Positions 25,429 through 33,366 of a stretch of DNA of 64,000 nucleotides are shown here, in pieces; position 1 is the first letter of the stretch, and each line of letters starts with the position of its first letter. Both the position numbers and the translations under genes were made by a program. The DNA comes from Empedobacter brevis_A (GTDB lineage Bacteria > Bacteroidota > Bacteroidia > Flavobacteriales > Weeksellaceae). The stretch lies in the NCBI RefSeq assembly GCF_965118635.1, contig NZ_CBCPHV010000005.1, positions 209,175 to 273,174 on the forward strand. The letters are read 5' to 3'. Under the pieces are notes generated by a model. The model saw only the letters and a program-made list of their open reading frames with translations, was not told the origin of the DNA and did no database searches.

Positions 25429-25542
25429 AACTTAATATAGCACAAAAGAGTCCTCCATTTCGAAAGAGTAACCCATAAACATTGAGATTATATTAAGTAC
25501 TAAATTTTTCATAAAAATTATTAATCTATAATTCCGATAGAT
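25429..25542 (-). promoter_or_regulatory. Structured cysD leader (candidate attenuator or riboswitch-like element)
   Basis: On the minus strand, a hairpin AATCTAT/ATAGATT (25522-25542) is followed by a 10-bp perfect closing stem ACTTAATATA/TATATTAAGT (25488-25497 with 25429-25438). This stem encloses a 16-codon leader ORF whose stop codon lies within the 3' arm. A terminator follows directly. I do not recognise a known riboswitch; SAM-I and SAM-II core sequences are absent. Confidence 0.55.
25431..25481 (-). CDS. Putative leader peptide of the sulfate-activation operon
   Basis: ATG at 25481 to TAA at 25431 encodes MFMGYSFEMEDSFVLY. Three of 16 residues are Met and none is Cys. The ORF is enclosed by the 10-bp stem, its codons include the GGAGGA that can act as antiterminator, and its stop codon is in the 3' stem arm. 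Translation would therefore affect folding. A random ORF of this length is possible, so this rests on the arrangement. Confidence 0.4.
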
Positions 25543-25607
25543 TTTATGTTGTAAAAATAGAAATAATATTTAAAATACAAAGATTGATTCCAAAAAAAGA
25601 TAAAAAA

Positions 25608-25637
25608 TTGAATATTTCTACGACTTCATTACCTTTG
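25608..25637 (+). promoter_or_regulatory. Consensus promoter of rlmD, predicted leaderless
   Basis: TTG (25608-25610), 19-bp spacer, TACCTTTG (25630-25637). The rlmD ATG begins only 4 bp after the -7 box, so transcription should start at or next to the A of ATG. Confidence 0.75.
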
Positions 25638-25641
25638 CAAA

Positions 25642-27060
25642 ATGTCAAGAAAATCTAAGCAAAAAATCATATTAAATAATATAGAAGTTTTACGTGCTGG
25701 TGCAAAAGGTGTTTCAGTTGGTAAAACAGAGGAAGGAAAAACTGTTTTGATAAAAGGTGCGATTCCTGGAGATGTTGTAGATGTACACGTTTTAAAGAAA
25801 AAAAGCAGCTATTTGGAAGGTCAAGCAATTGAAATTCATACAAAATCTCCTTATCGTGTTGAACCAGAATGTGAGCACTTTGGTGTTTGCGGTGGTTGTA
25901 AATGGCAAGATATGAGCTATGAAGCGCAACTTAAATTTAAGCACGACGAAGTTGTAAATAATTTGGTTCGCATTGGAGGTTTCAAAGATTTAGAAGCTGA
26001 AATCGTTCCAATTTTAGGATCAAAGGAACAATATTTTTATCGTAATAAATTAGAATTTACATTTTCTAATGCTCGTTGGTTAACATTAGAAGAAATTCAA
26101 TCTGGAAAAGAATTTGATGATAGAGATGTTATTGGATTCCATATTCCTGGAGCTTGGTCGAAAGTTTTAGATATCAAAAAATGTCATTTGCAACGCGATC
26201 CTTCGAATGCGATTCGTATCGAAGCAAAACGTTTTGCATTGGAACATCATTTAGATTTCTTCGATTTGAAGAATCAAGAAGGTTTATTAAGAACATTAAT
26301 GATTCGTACTTCTCAGAATGGACAAGTAATGGTTTTAGTTCAGTTCTTCCGTGAAGAAAAAGAAAATCGCGAAGCTTTCTTACAAAATCTAAAAGATAAA
26401 TTCCCAGAAATCACATCTTTATTATATGCGATTAATCCTAAACAAAACGATTCTGTTTATGATTTAGACATTGAAGTTTTTGCAGGAGAAGATCATATTA
26501 TGGAAAAGATGGAAGATTTGAACTTTAAAATTGGTCCAAAATCTTTTTATCAAACAAATCCAGAACAAGCTTACGAATTATACAAGTTAACACGTGATTT
26601 TGCAGGATTAACTGGAAATGAGCTAGTATACGATTTATATACAGGAACAGGAACAATTGCACAATTCGTTTCGAAAAAAGCGAAGAAAGTAGTTGGTGTA
26701 GAATCTGTTCAAGAAGCTATTGATGCTGCAAAAGCAGCAGCAAAATTTAATGGAATAGATAATTGCGATTTCTATTGTGGTGATATGAAAGATGTATTGA
26801 ATCAAGATTTCATCAACGAACATGGAATTCCAGATGTTTTGATTACTGATCCTCCTCGTGATGGAATGCACAAAAAAGTGGTTGAAAATATTTTGTTCAT
26901 GAATCCTAAACGTATTGTTTATGTTTCTTGTAACTCTGCTACACAAGCGCGCGATTTAGAATTGATGAAAGATCAATATAAAATTGTTAAAGTTCAGCCG
27001 GTTGATATGTTTCCACAAACACATCATGTAGAAAATATTGTACTTTTAGAGCGAATTTAA
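25642..27060 (+). CDS. rlmD: 23S rRNA (uracil-1939 C5)-methyltransferase, RlmD/RumA type
   Basis: A 472-residue SAM-dependent RNA m5U methyltransferase. An N-terminal TRAM domain (about 10-65) precedes the Fe-S cysteine block (CEHFGVCGGCKW). The Rossmann core has DLYTGTGTIAQF for SAM and TDPPRDGM, and the catalytic Cys is in VYVSCNSATQARDL. RlmD-type enzymes modify U1939 of 23S rRNA; the closely related RlmCD or TrmA substrates cannot be excluded. First gene of a conserved flavobacterial trio with two small envelope proteins, and its promoter predicts a leaderless mRNA. Confidence 0.93.
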   Translation: MSRKSKQKIILNNIEVLRAGAKGVSVGKTEEGKTVLIKGAIPGDVVDVHVLKKKSSYLEGQAIEIHTKSPYRVEPECEHFGVCGGCKWQDMSYEAQLKFKHDEVVNNLVRIGGFKDLEAEIVPILGSKEQYFYRNKLEFTFSNARWLTLEEIQSGKEFDDRDVIGFHIPGAWSKVLDIKKCHLQRDPSNAIRIEAKRFALEHHLDFFDLKNQEGLLRTLMIRTSQNGQVMVLVQFFREEKENREAFLQNLKDKFPEITSLLYAINPKQNDSVYDLDIEVFAGEDHIMEKMEDLNFKIGPKSFYQTNPEQAYELYKLTRDFAGLTGNELVYDLYTGTGTIAQFVSKKAKKVVGVESVQEAIDAAKAAAKFNGIDNCDFYCGDMKDVLNQDFINEHGIPDVLITDPPRDGMHKKVVENILFMNPKRIVYVSCNSATQARDLELMKDQYKIVKVQPVDMFPQTHHVENIVLLERI

Positions 27061-27076
27061 AATTCAATCCAAAAAA

Positions 27077-27676
27077 ATGAAAAAATTTCAAACCATCTTA
27101 TCAGTTTCAATCGCTGCTATTTTGACAAGTTTTGTATTATATAGTTGCGAAGACGATGATATTTGTACCGATGAAGGCGAAGTACCTCGTATGGTTGTAG
27201 ATATGTATTACAACATTGATAAAACTACGAAATTAGAAGATACTATTTTCTATTGGGCTTATGTTTTAAAAGATTCTATCCCAACTGGAACAAATAAAGA
27301 TACAATATTAATTGATCAAGGATCTGTAAATATGAAATCTTCTTTTGCTGCTCCAATTCGTAATAATAAGAAAAAAGAAATCTATTATACCGTTGCAAGA
27401 GGAAGAGATGTTCCAATTACAGACGATAACAATAAAGTTATACGAACAATTTATGCAAAAAGAGATCGTTTGATTCTTAAGTATGATACAATTGGCAATT
27501 CATATACTTCTAAAGCTTGTGGTTTTGGATTAACTTTCGAAGGAGTCGATGTAGAATTGGTTAGAAAAACTGGAAGTGGAGCTGGAAATTGGATAAAAAA
27601 TATAGAAACTGTAAATACTGAAATAAAAGATGGTTCGACAACTGTTATTAAGCTTTTTGCTGACGAACGCAACTAG
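27077..27676 (+). CDS. DUF6452-family lipoprotein
   Basis: A 199-residue lipoprotein with a signal peptide and Cys24 in VLYSCEDDD. A second cysteine block (CTDEGEVPRMVVDMYY) and a C-terminal CGFGLTFEGVDVELVR complete the pattern of flavobacterial DUF6452 proteins. It is probably anchored on the periplasmic side or the surface. Function unknown. It follows rlmD by 16 bp and overlaps the next gene by 47 bp. Confidence 0.78.
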   Translation: MKKFQTILSVSIAAILTSFVLYSCEDDDICTDEGEVPRMVVDMYYNIDKTTKLEDTIFYWAYVLKDSIPTGTNKDTILIDQGSVNMKSSFAAPIRNNKKKEIYYTVARGRDVPITDDNNKVIRTIYAKRDRLILKYDTIGNSYTSKACGFGLTFEGVDVELVRKTGSGAGNWIKNIETVNTEIKDGSTTVIKLFADERN

Positions 27677-28316
27677 TTTTGCATTTGGTCAAGAAAATAA
27701 AACTGATTCGACGAAGGTTTCGGTTACAGATTCTATTCCAAAGAAAAAACACCATGATATTTTTATCGGTGTAGATGTTTTCAATCCAATTGTTTCTGCT
27801 TTCAACGATAAAAAAGGAGTTAGTGCTTATGCTTCTTATCAAATCAATAATAAGTGGCATGCTGTTGTAGAAGCTGGTTTTGAAAAAAATAAATTCAATG
27901 AAATCAATTGGAATGTTGATGTAGATGGTGTTTTTGCAAAACTTGGAGCAAATTGGTTTGTTACGCAAGATGTAGAAAATCAATCGAACGGAATTTACAT
28001 TGGTGGACGAATTGCGTATTCTAAATATTCGCAAACCATCAATAGTTATCCGATTAGAGATTTACAATCGAATGAGATTATCAATAGAGGAAGTTTGCCA
28101 AAAGCAAATGTAAGTAGTTATTGGATAGAAGCTGTTGTTGGAGGACGTGTAGAGATTTTCAAGAATTTTTATGGTGAATTAGCTTTGCATCCTGCAGCTT
28201 ATATTGGAGGTAAAAAAGATCAGGGAATAGATCCTTTGGTTATTCCTGGTTACGGAAAATATAGTGGACCTTTCAATATGCCTGTTTTTTGGGGAATTTC
28301 TTATAAGATAAAGTAA
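27630..28316 (+). CDS. DUF6048-family outer-membrane-like beta-barrel protein
   Basis: A 228-residue protein with a signal peptide ending FAFGQ. Alternating strands (YASYQINNKWHAVVEAGFEK, NGIYIGGRIAYSKY, YWIEAVVGGRVEIF, then FWGISYKIK at the C-terminus) suggest a small outer-membrane barrel. It matches the DUF6048 partner that usually follows the DUF6452 lipoprotein next to rlmD. The 47-bp overlap with the upstream gene is long but gives the only good signal peptide, and it implies strong co-translation. Function unknown. Confidence 0.78.
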   Translation: MVRQLLLSFLLTNATSFAFGQENKTDSTKVSVTDSIPKKKHHDIFIGVDVFNPIVSAFNDKKGVSAYASYQINNKWHAVVEAGFEKNKFNEINWNVDVDGVFAKLGANWFVTQDVENQSNGIYIGGRIAYSKYSQTINSYPIRDLQSNEIINRGSLPKANVSSYWIEAVVGGRVEIFKNFYGELALHPAAYIGGKKDQGIDPLVIPGYGKYSGPFNMPVFWGISYKIK

Positions 28317-28352
28317 GGTTAATTATAGGTCAAAATTAAGAATAGAATATAT

Positions 28353-28386
28353 AAAAAAAGGAACTCAAATTTGAGTTCCTTTTTTT
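28353..28386. terminator. Bidirectional terminator between DUF6048 and lon
   Basis: A perfect palindrome with 17-bp arms (core GGAACTCAAA/TTTGAGTTCC) and A7/T7 ends between convergent genes. Confidence 0.92.
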
Positions 28387-28405
28387 GCTTTGAGAAAATT
28401 TCAGA

Positions 28406-30844
28406 TTAATCCAAAACCTTTGCTCCTTTTACTTTTTGATTTGTTAAAGCAATTTCTAGAACTTCTTTCATTTCTTTTACAAAATGAAAAGTCATTCCTT
28501 TTATATATTCTTCTTTTATTTCTTCAATATCTTTTCGGTTATCTTCGCACAAAATAATTTCTTTGATATTTGCACGTTTCGCAGCCAAAATTTTCTCTTT
28601 AATTCCGCCAACTGGCAAGACTTTTCCACGAAGTGTAATTTCTCCTGTCATTGCTAATTTAGCTTTCACTTTACGTTGTGTAAAAGACGAAACCAAAGAT
28701 GTCAACATTGTAATTCCGGCAGATGGACCATCTTTTGGCGTTGCTCCTTCTGGCACGTGAATATGAACTTTATAATTTTCGAAAACTTCTGGTTTGATAC
28801 CTAATTCGTCCGCATGTGCTTTGATATATTCTAATGCAATTGTCGCAGATTCTTTCATTACCGTTCCAAGATTTCCTGTAATCGAAAGTCCACCATTCTT
28901 CGCTTTAGATAAAATAGATTCGATAAATAAAATATCTCCTCCAACACTTGTCCAAGCTAAACCAACTACAACTCCAGGAACTTCATTGTTCTCATATTGA
29001 TCTGGTATAATAGAAGGTCCTAAGATTTTCGAAATATCTTCGATAGAATATTTAGCATTAAATTCTTCTTCCAATGCAATATGTTTTGCTGCAGAACGAA
29101 CCAATTTAGCTACTTTCTGATTCAATTTACGAACTCCAGATTCGCGCGTATAACCTGTAATTAAATATTCAATTTCTTTTTTACCTAATACAACATCTTT
29201 CTCTTTTAAACCATGTTCTGTTAATTGTTTTGGTAAAAGATGACGTTTTACAATTTCAGATTTCTCTTCTATTGTGTAACCTGCAATATTAATCATCTCC
29301 ATACGATCTCGCAATGGACTTGGAATATCGCCAATATTATTGGCTGTTGCAACGAAAAATACTTTCGATAAATCGTATCCGATTTCTAAGAAATTATCAT
29401 AGAAAGTCGAGTTTTGTTCCGGATCTAAAACTTCTAACATTGCTGATGAAGGATCTCCATGCGCACTTGCTGTCATTTTATCAATCTCATCTAAAACAAA
29501 AACAGGATTCGAAGATTCTGCTTTTTTTATTGATTGTAAAATACGTCCTGGCATCGCACCGATATATGTTTTACGGTGCCCACGAATTTCTGATTCGTCG
29601 TGCAATCCACCTAATGACATACGAACATATTTACGACCAATCGCTTCTGAAATAGATTTTCCCAACGATGTTTTTCCAACTCCCGGAGGTCCGTATAAAC
29701 AAAGAATTGGCGAACGCATATCTCCTTTTAATTTCAATACTGCAAGATGTTCCAAAATACGTTCTTTCACATCTTCTAAACCATAATGATCATGATCTAA
29801 AATTTTCTTCGCATGTTTGATATCAAAGTTATCTTTCGTCAAAACATTCCAAGGTAAATCCAGCATAAATTCTAGATAATTTCGCTGAATATTATGTTCA
29901 GGCATTTGTGGATTTAGACGAGAAAGACGATTAATTTCTTTATCAAAATGATTAGCAACTTCTTCACTCCAATTTTTTGTTAGCGCACGTTTGCGCATTT
30001 CATTAATTTCTTCTTCTGTCGAATTTCCTCCTAACTCTTCTTGAATTGATTTGATTTGTTGATTTAAGAAATATTCTTTTTGTTGTTGATCTAATTCTTT
30101 ACGAACTTTATTCTGAATCGTATTCTTTAATTCTAATTTTTGCAACTCAACATTCATAAAACGCATTACTTCCATTGCACGAAGTTTCATATCAGAAATT
30201 TCTAACAACAATTGTTTTTCGTCTAAGCTTAATGTTAAATTAGAGGCTACAAAATTGATTAAAAATGTATTACTTTCGATGCTTTTTATAGCTCCTGCAG
30301 CTTCTGAAGGCAACATTGGGTTTTCTTCTACAATCTGAAAAGCTAAATCACGAATTGAATCAATGATAATTGGATATTCTTTATTGCGAGAAGTTGGGAC
30401 TTTTTCTGATAAAATTTCTACTTCTGCTTTAAAATATGGATCATCAGTAACAAATTCTTTAATTTTAAAACGTTTCATTCCTTGTAAAATCACCGTGATG
30501 TTTCCATCAGGCAATTTTATCATTCGCATAATTTTTGCAACTGTACCAACTGTGTATAAATCGTCTTTTGTTGGATCTTCTACTGCAATTTCTTTCTGTG
30601 AAAGCACACCAATAATGCGATCTTCTTTATACGCTTGTGTTAAAAGTTGGATAGATTTATCTCTACCTGCTGTAATTGGTGCAACTACGCCAGGAAATAA
30701 AACAGTATTTCTTAAAGATAAGATAGGCAATACTGAAGAAATATCTTGCTTATTCAGCTTGCTTTCTTCGTCTTTACTCATCAAAGGAATTAATTCGATT
30801 TCTTCTTCCATTACTTGTGCTAATGACAAATTGTCTATGTTCAT
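28406..30844 (-). CDS. lon: ATP-dependent protease Lon
   Basis: An 812-residue LonA protease for damaged and regulatory proteins. The N-terminal substrate domain is about 35-240, followed by a coiled region. The AAA module has Walker A GPPGVGKT (385-392) and Walker B FVLDEID (449-455). The C-terminal protease has Ser708 (PKDGPSAG) and Lys751 (GGIKEK) as the catalytic dyad. Normal length. The 229-bp upstream region contains CTGACA/TGTCAG motifs and a sigma54-like TTGGCAC element, suggesting stress-inducible expression. Confidence 0.98.
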   Translation of the reverse strand: MNIDNLSLAQVMEEEIELIPLMSKDEESKLNKQDISSVLPILSLRNTVLFPGVVAPITAGRDKSIQLLTQAYKEDRIIGVLSQKEIAVEDPTKDDLYTVGTVAKIMRMIKLPDGNITVILQGMKRFKIKEFVTDDPYFKAEVEILSEKVPTSRNKEYPIIIDSIRDLAFQIVEENPMLPSEAAGAIKSIESNTFLINFVASNLTLSLDEKQLLLEISDMKLRAMEVMRFMNVELQKLELKNTIQNKVRKELDQQQKEYFLNQQIKSIQEELGGNSTEEEINEMRKRALTKNWSEEVANHFDKEINRLSRLNPQMPEHNIQRNYLEFMLDLPWNVLTKDNFDIKHAKKILDHDHYGLEDVKERILEHLAVLKLKGDMRSPILCLYGPPGVGKTSLGKSISEAIGRKYVRMSLGGLHDESEIRGHRKTYIGAMPGRILQSIKKAESSNPVFVLDEIDKMTASAHGDPSSAMLEVLDPEQNSTFYDNFLEIGYDLSKVFFVATANNIGDIPSPLRDRMEMINIAGYTIEEKSEIVKRHLLPKQLTEHGLKEKDVVLGKKEIEYLITGYTRESGVRKLNQKVAKLVRSAAKHIALEEEFNAKYSIEDISKILGPSIIPDQYENNEVPGVVVGLAWTSVGGDILFIESILSKAKNGGLSITGNLGTVMKESATIALEYIKAHADELGIKPEVFENYKVHIHVPEGATPKDGPSAGITMLTSLVSSFTQRKVKAKLAMTGEITLRGKVLPVGGIKEKILAAKRANIKEIILCEDNRKDIEEIKEEYIKGMTFHFVKEMKEVLEIALTNQKVKGAKVLD

Positions 30845-30866
30845 AATTTTTTTGTACGTTCAATGT

Positions 30867-30999
30867 GTCAGTAAAACTATTTTTAACTGACGAAAGCTTT
30901 TCATAACATCAAAATGAATGTGATATTCTTCTCGTTTAAAGCTATTGGAAAAGCAACTATAAATAAGACAAACCTTGTGCCAATTAAATAATTTGTCAG
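30867..30999 (-). promoter_or_regulatory. lon regulatory region: sigma54-like element and CTGACA motifs
   Basis: The minus strand at 30967-30983 reads TTGGCACAAGGTTTGTC, close to the -24/-12 pattern YTGGCACG-N4-TTGCW. An ACTGACA sits about 10 bp upstream of it (30994-31000). A second dyad GTCAGT/ACTGAC (30867-30872, 30886-30891) lies in the leader, 23 bp before the ATG. Activator sites plus a sigma54 promoter are the best reading, but there is no direct proof. Confidence 0.5.
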
Positions 31000-31061
31000 T
31001 TTTTCAATAAGGCTTTGTTATGTGAATGAGGAAAATTAAAAATGAAATTTCTATTAAATAA

Positions 31062-31085
31062 AAAAATCGGGATTTACCCGATTTT
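31062..31085 (-). terminator. Terminator overlapping the bshA stop codon
   Basis: AATCGGG/CCCGATT stem flanked by A/T runs. The bshA TAA lies in the 5-nt loop, so the terminator begins inside the coding region. Confidence 0.8.
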
Positions 31086-32210
31086 AGATTTTGCAATAAC
31101 TTTACGATAAAGTTCTTCGTATTTTGGAAGAATATTCGTTTTATCAAATCGTATTGCTTGTTCTTTTGCTTGATGACTAACCTCTGCTAAGCGCTTATCA
31201 TCTTCTAAGATATAAATTGCCTTTTGTGCCATCATTTCGACATCTCCAACTGGACAAACAAATCCTGTAACACCATTTATATTAACTTCTGGAAGTCCGC
31301 CTGCATTTGAGGAAACAACCGGAACACTTGCTGCCATTGCTTCGAGTGCTGCTAAACCAAAGCTTTCTTGTTCGGATGGTAAAAGGAATAAATCGGCTGC
31401 TTTGAGAACATCATTCAAATCATTTACCATTCCAAGACTTTTCACTTTATCTTGAATTCCTAAATCTTGAATCATTTGATCAGCCATTTCCCATTCTGGT
31501 CCTTCGCCAGCAATAACCAATTTAGATGGAATTTCTTTCTGAATTAAATAAAATGTTTTAATTACATCTTCTATACGTTTTACTTTTCTCAAATTCGAAG
31601 TATGTAAAATAATTTTCTCGTCTGGTTGAGCAAAATTATCTCGACAACACACACATTTTTCTGGAAGATATTGTTCGTTATCTATAAAATTCGGCACAAC
31701 TTCTATTTCATTTGTAATGTCGAAAGCACAAAGCGTATCTTGTTTTAAACTTTCGGAAACTGATGTTACAGCATCCGATTCATTGATCGAAAATTCTACT
31801 GCTGTTTTATATACCGGATGTTTTCCAACCAACGTAATATCTGTTCCGTGCAAAGTTGTTACAATTGGTAATTTATATCCTTTTCTCGCCAACATTTGCT
31901 TCGTAAAATATGCTGCATATGCATGCGGAATAGCATAATGTACATGCACCAAATCCAGCTCATAAAGCAAAACTTTATCATATAAAATTGTACTTAACGC
32001 CAAATCGTATGGTTGATATTGAAACAAAGGATATGTTTCGACATGAATTCGATGAAAGTATATATTTGATAATTTAATGTTTAATCTCGCAGGAACATTT
32101 GTGCTAAAAAAATGTATTTCATGCCCTTTTTCCGCTAAATCCATTCCCAGTTCTGTTGCCACAATTCCACTTCCTCCGTAAGTTGGATAGCATACAATTC
32201 CTATTTTCAT
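31074..32210 (-). CDS. bshA: N-acetyl-alpha-D-glucosaminyl L-malate synthase
   Basis: BshA, 378 residues, joins UDP-GlcNAc and L-malate in the first step of bacillithiol synthesis. The GT4 fold begins MKIGIVCYPTYGGSGIVATE, and LHGTDITLVGKHP, LHTSNLRKVKRIED and SEQESFGLAALEAMA (nucleotide-sugar binding E-x7-E) are typical of BshA. Bacillithiol is known in many Bacteroidota as well as Firmicutes. BshB and BshC are not in the window. It is 23 bp downstream of the hydrolase fragment in the same direction. Confidence 0.93.
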   Translation of the reverse strand: MKIGIVCYPTYGGSGIVATELGMDLAEKGHEIHFFSTNVPARLNIKLSNIYFHRIHVETYPLFQYQPYDLALSTILYDKVLLYELDLVHVHYAIPHAYAAYFTKQMLARKGYKLPIVTTLHGTDITLVGKHPVYKTAVEFSINESDAVTSVSESLKQDTLCAFDITNEIEVVPNFIDNEQYLPEKCVCCRDNFAQPDEKIILHTSNLRKVKRIEDVIKTFYLIQKEIPSKLVIAGEGPEWEMADQMIQDLGIQDKVKSLGMVNDLNDVLKAADLFLLPSEQESFGLAALEAMAASVPVVSSNAGGLPEVNINGVTGFVCPVGDVEMMAQKAIYILEDDKRLAEVSHQAKEQAIRFDKTNILPKYEELYRKVIAKSKIG

Positions 32211-32233
32211 TTGCGATTCTTATTTAGACAAAT

Positions 32234-33316
32234 TTAAGGCAAAATTGCATCATAAATTACTTGTCGAATATTTTCTCGTACTTTTTTAATGGAAAGATAA
32301 TTTGGCTCAACAGTTTCATTCACTCGATTGGAAAGAAAAATATAAATCAAATTATATTTAGGATCTGCCCAAACCATTGTTCCTGTAAAACCTGTGTGCC
32401 CGAAACTTTCGGCTGATGGACCAACTTTCGAAACTGATTTTATTTTATCAAAACCTGCACCACGATAATTTCCTTTGAATTGTTGTTTGGTAAATTCTGC
32501 TATAGTTTCTGGTTTCAAATAAACCTCATCACCATATTCACCTCCATTCAAATACATTTGCATCAATTTTGCTAAATCAATAGAATTTGAAAACAAACCT
32601 GCATGACCTGCAATTCCGCCTAACATTGCTGCACCTTGATCGTGAACGAAACCATGAATTAATTGATTTCTATAAGTTTTATCGTATTCAGTAGGAATAA
32701 TATCTTCTAAACTAAATTTTTCCTTCGGATTGAAAGTTGTGCGATACATTCCCAATGATTGATAAAATTTTTCTTGAGTCAATTGATTCAAATCTTTCCC
32801 AAAATCATTTTCTAATTTTTTCTTGAAAATATAATAACCCAAATCTGAATATGCATAAGATTTATGTCCAAGTTGAGATTTATAAATATCCTCGTAAATT
32901 GTATCTTTTATAGAATTAATAATATAAATATTATCTGTAACTTTTATTTGATGTTCTTCGTCTTGTTTTCTCGAATAGAAATCTAAATATAATCGTGCAT
33001 TTTTTACATTTACGGTTTCATTATAAAAACCAATCCAAGGTTTTAAACCAGCTTGATGCGCTAAAACTTCTCTAATTTTTAATATAGATTTATTCGAGTT
33101 TTTAGCATCCGAATCAATTTCTCCGAGCGTTTGTTCGAGGTTTAATTTTCCTTCATTTACCTCCAACATCAACAAAGGTAACGTCGCCGCTACCTTTGTT
33201 ACAGAAGCGACATCATATAAATCTGTCCACTTCACTTTTTTTGAAGAATTTTTATCTTGCGTTCCAAAGCTTTTATCATACACAATTTTACCATCTTTTG
33301 CTACCAAAATTTGCAT
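32234..33316 (-). CDS. Beta-lactamase-fold serine hydrolase, 3' half of a frameshifted GH3 fusion gene
   Basis: A 360-residue class C beta-lactamase/PBP-like domain with SxxK as S38-V-T-K41, YSD at the YxN position and a C-terminal SFGHTGFTGTMVW motif. The first ATG falls inside the domain: the frame upstream, back to the A9 run at 33374-33382, reads LLEIDKLAEEAIANHYTPG, which is the normal domain start. In Bacteroidota this domain is often the C-terminal half of one GH3 protein of about 970 residues. Here it is one base out of frame with the GH3 gene. It may be made by slippage, be separately translated, or be a dead fragment. Confidence 0.8.
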   Translation of the reverse strand: MQILVAKDGKIVYDKSFGTQDKNSSKKVKWTDLYDVASVTKVAATLPLLMLEVNEGKLNLEQTLGEIDSDAKNSNKSILKIREVLAHQAGLKPWIGFYNETVNVKNARLYLDFYSRKQDEEHQIKVTDNIYIINSIKDTIYEDIYKSQLGHKSYAYSDLGYYIFKKKLENDFGKDLNQLTQEKFYQSLGMYRTTFNPKEKFSLEDIIPTEYDKTYRNQLIHGFVHDQGAAMLGGIAGHAGLFSNSIDLAKLMQMYLNGGEYGDEVYLKPETIAEFTKQQFKGNYRGAGFDKIKSVSKVGPSAESFGHTGFTGTMVWADPKYNLIYIFLSNRVNETVEPNYLSIKKVRENIRQVIYDAILP

Positions 33317-33366
33317 TCCAGGTGTGTAATGATTTGCAATTGCTTCTTCAGCAAGTTTATCAATTT

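Noticed and set aside
25384..25542. SAM riboswitch before cysD
   Set aside because: The conserved SAM-I and SAM-II core sequences are not present, although the stem plus terminator layout resembles a riboswitch.
30363..30890. Plus-strand open frame of 175 codons
   Set aside because: It lies antisense within lon, which has full catalytic motifs; the composition mirrors lon codons and there is no promoter or domain.
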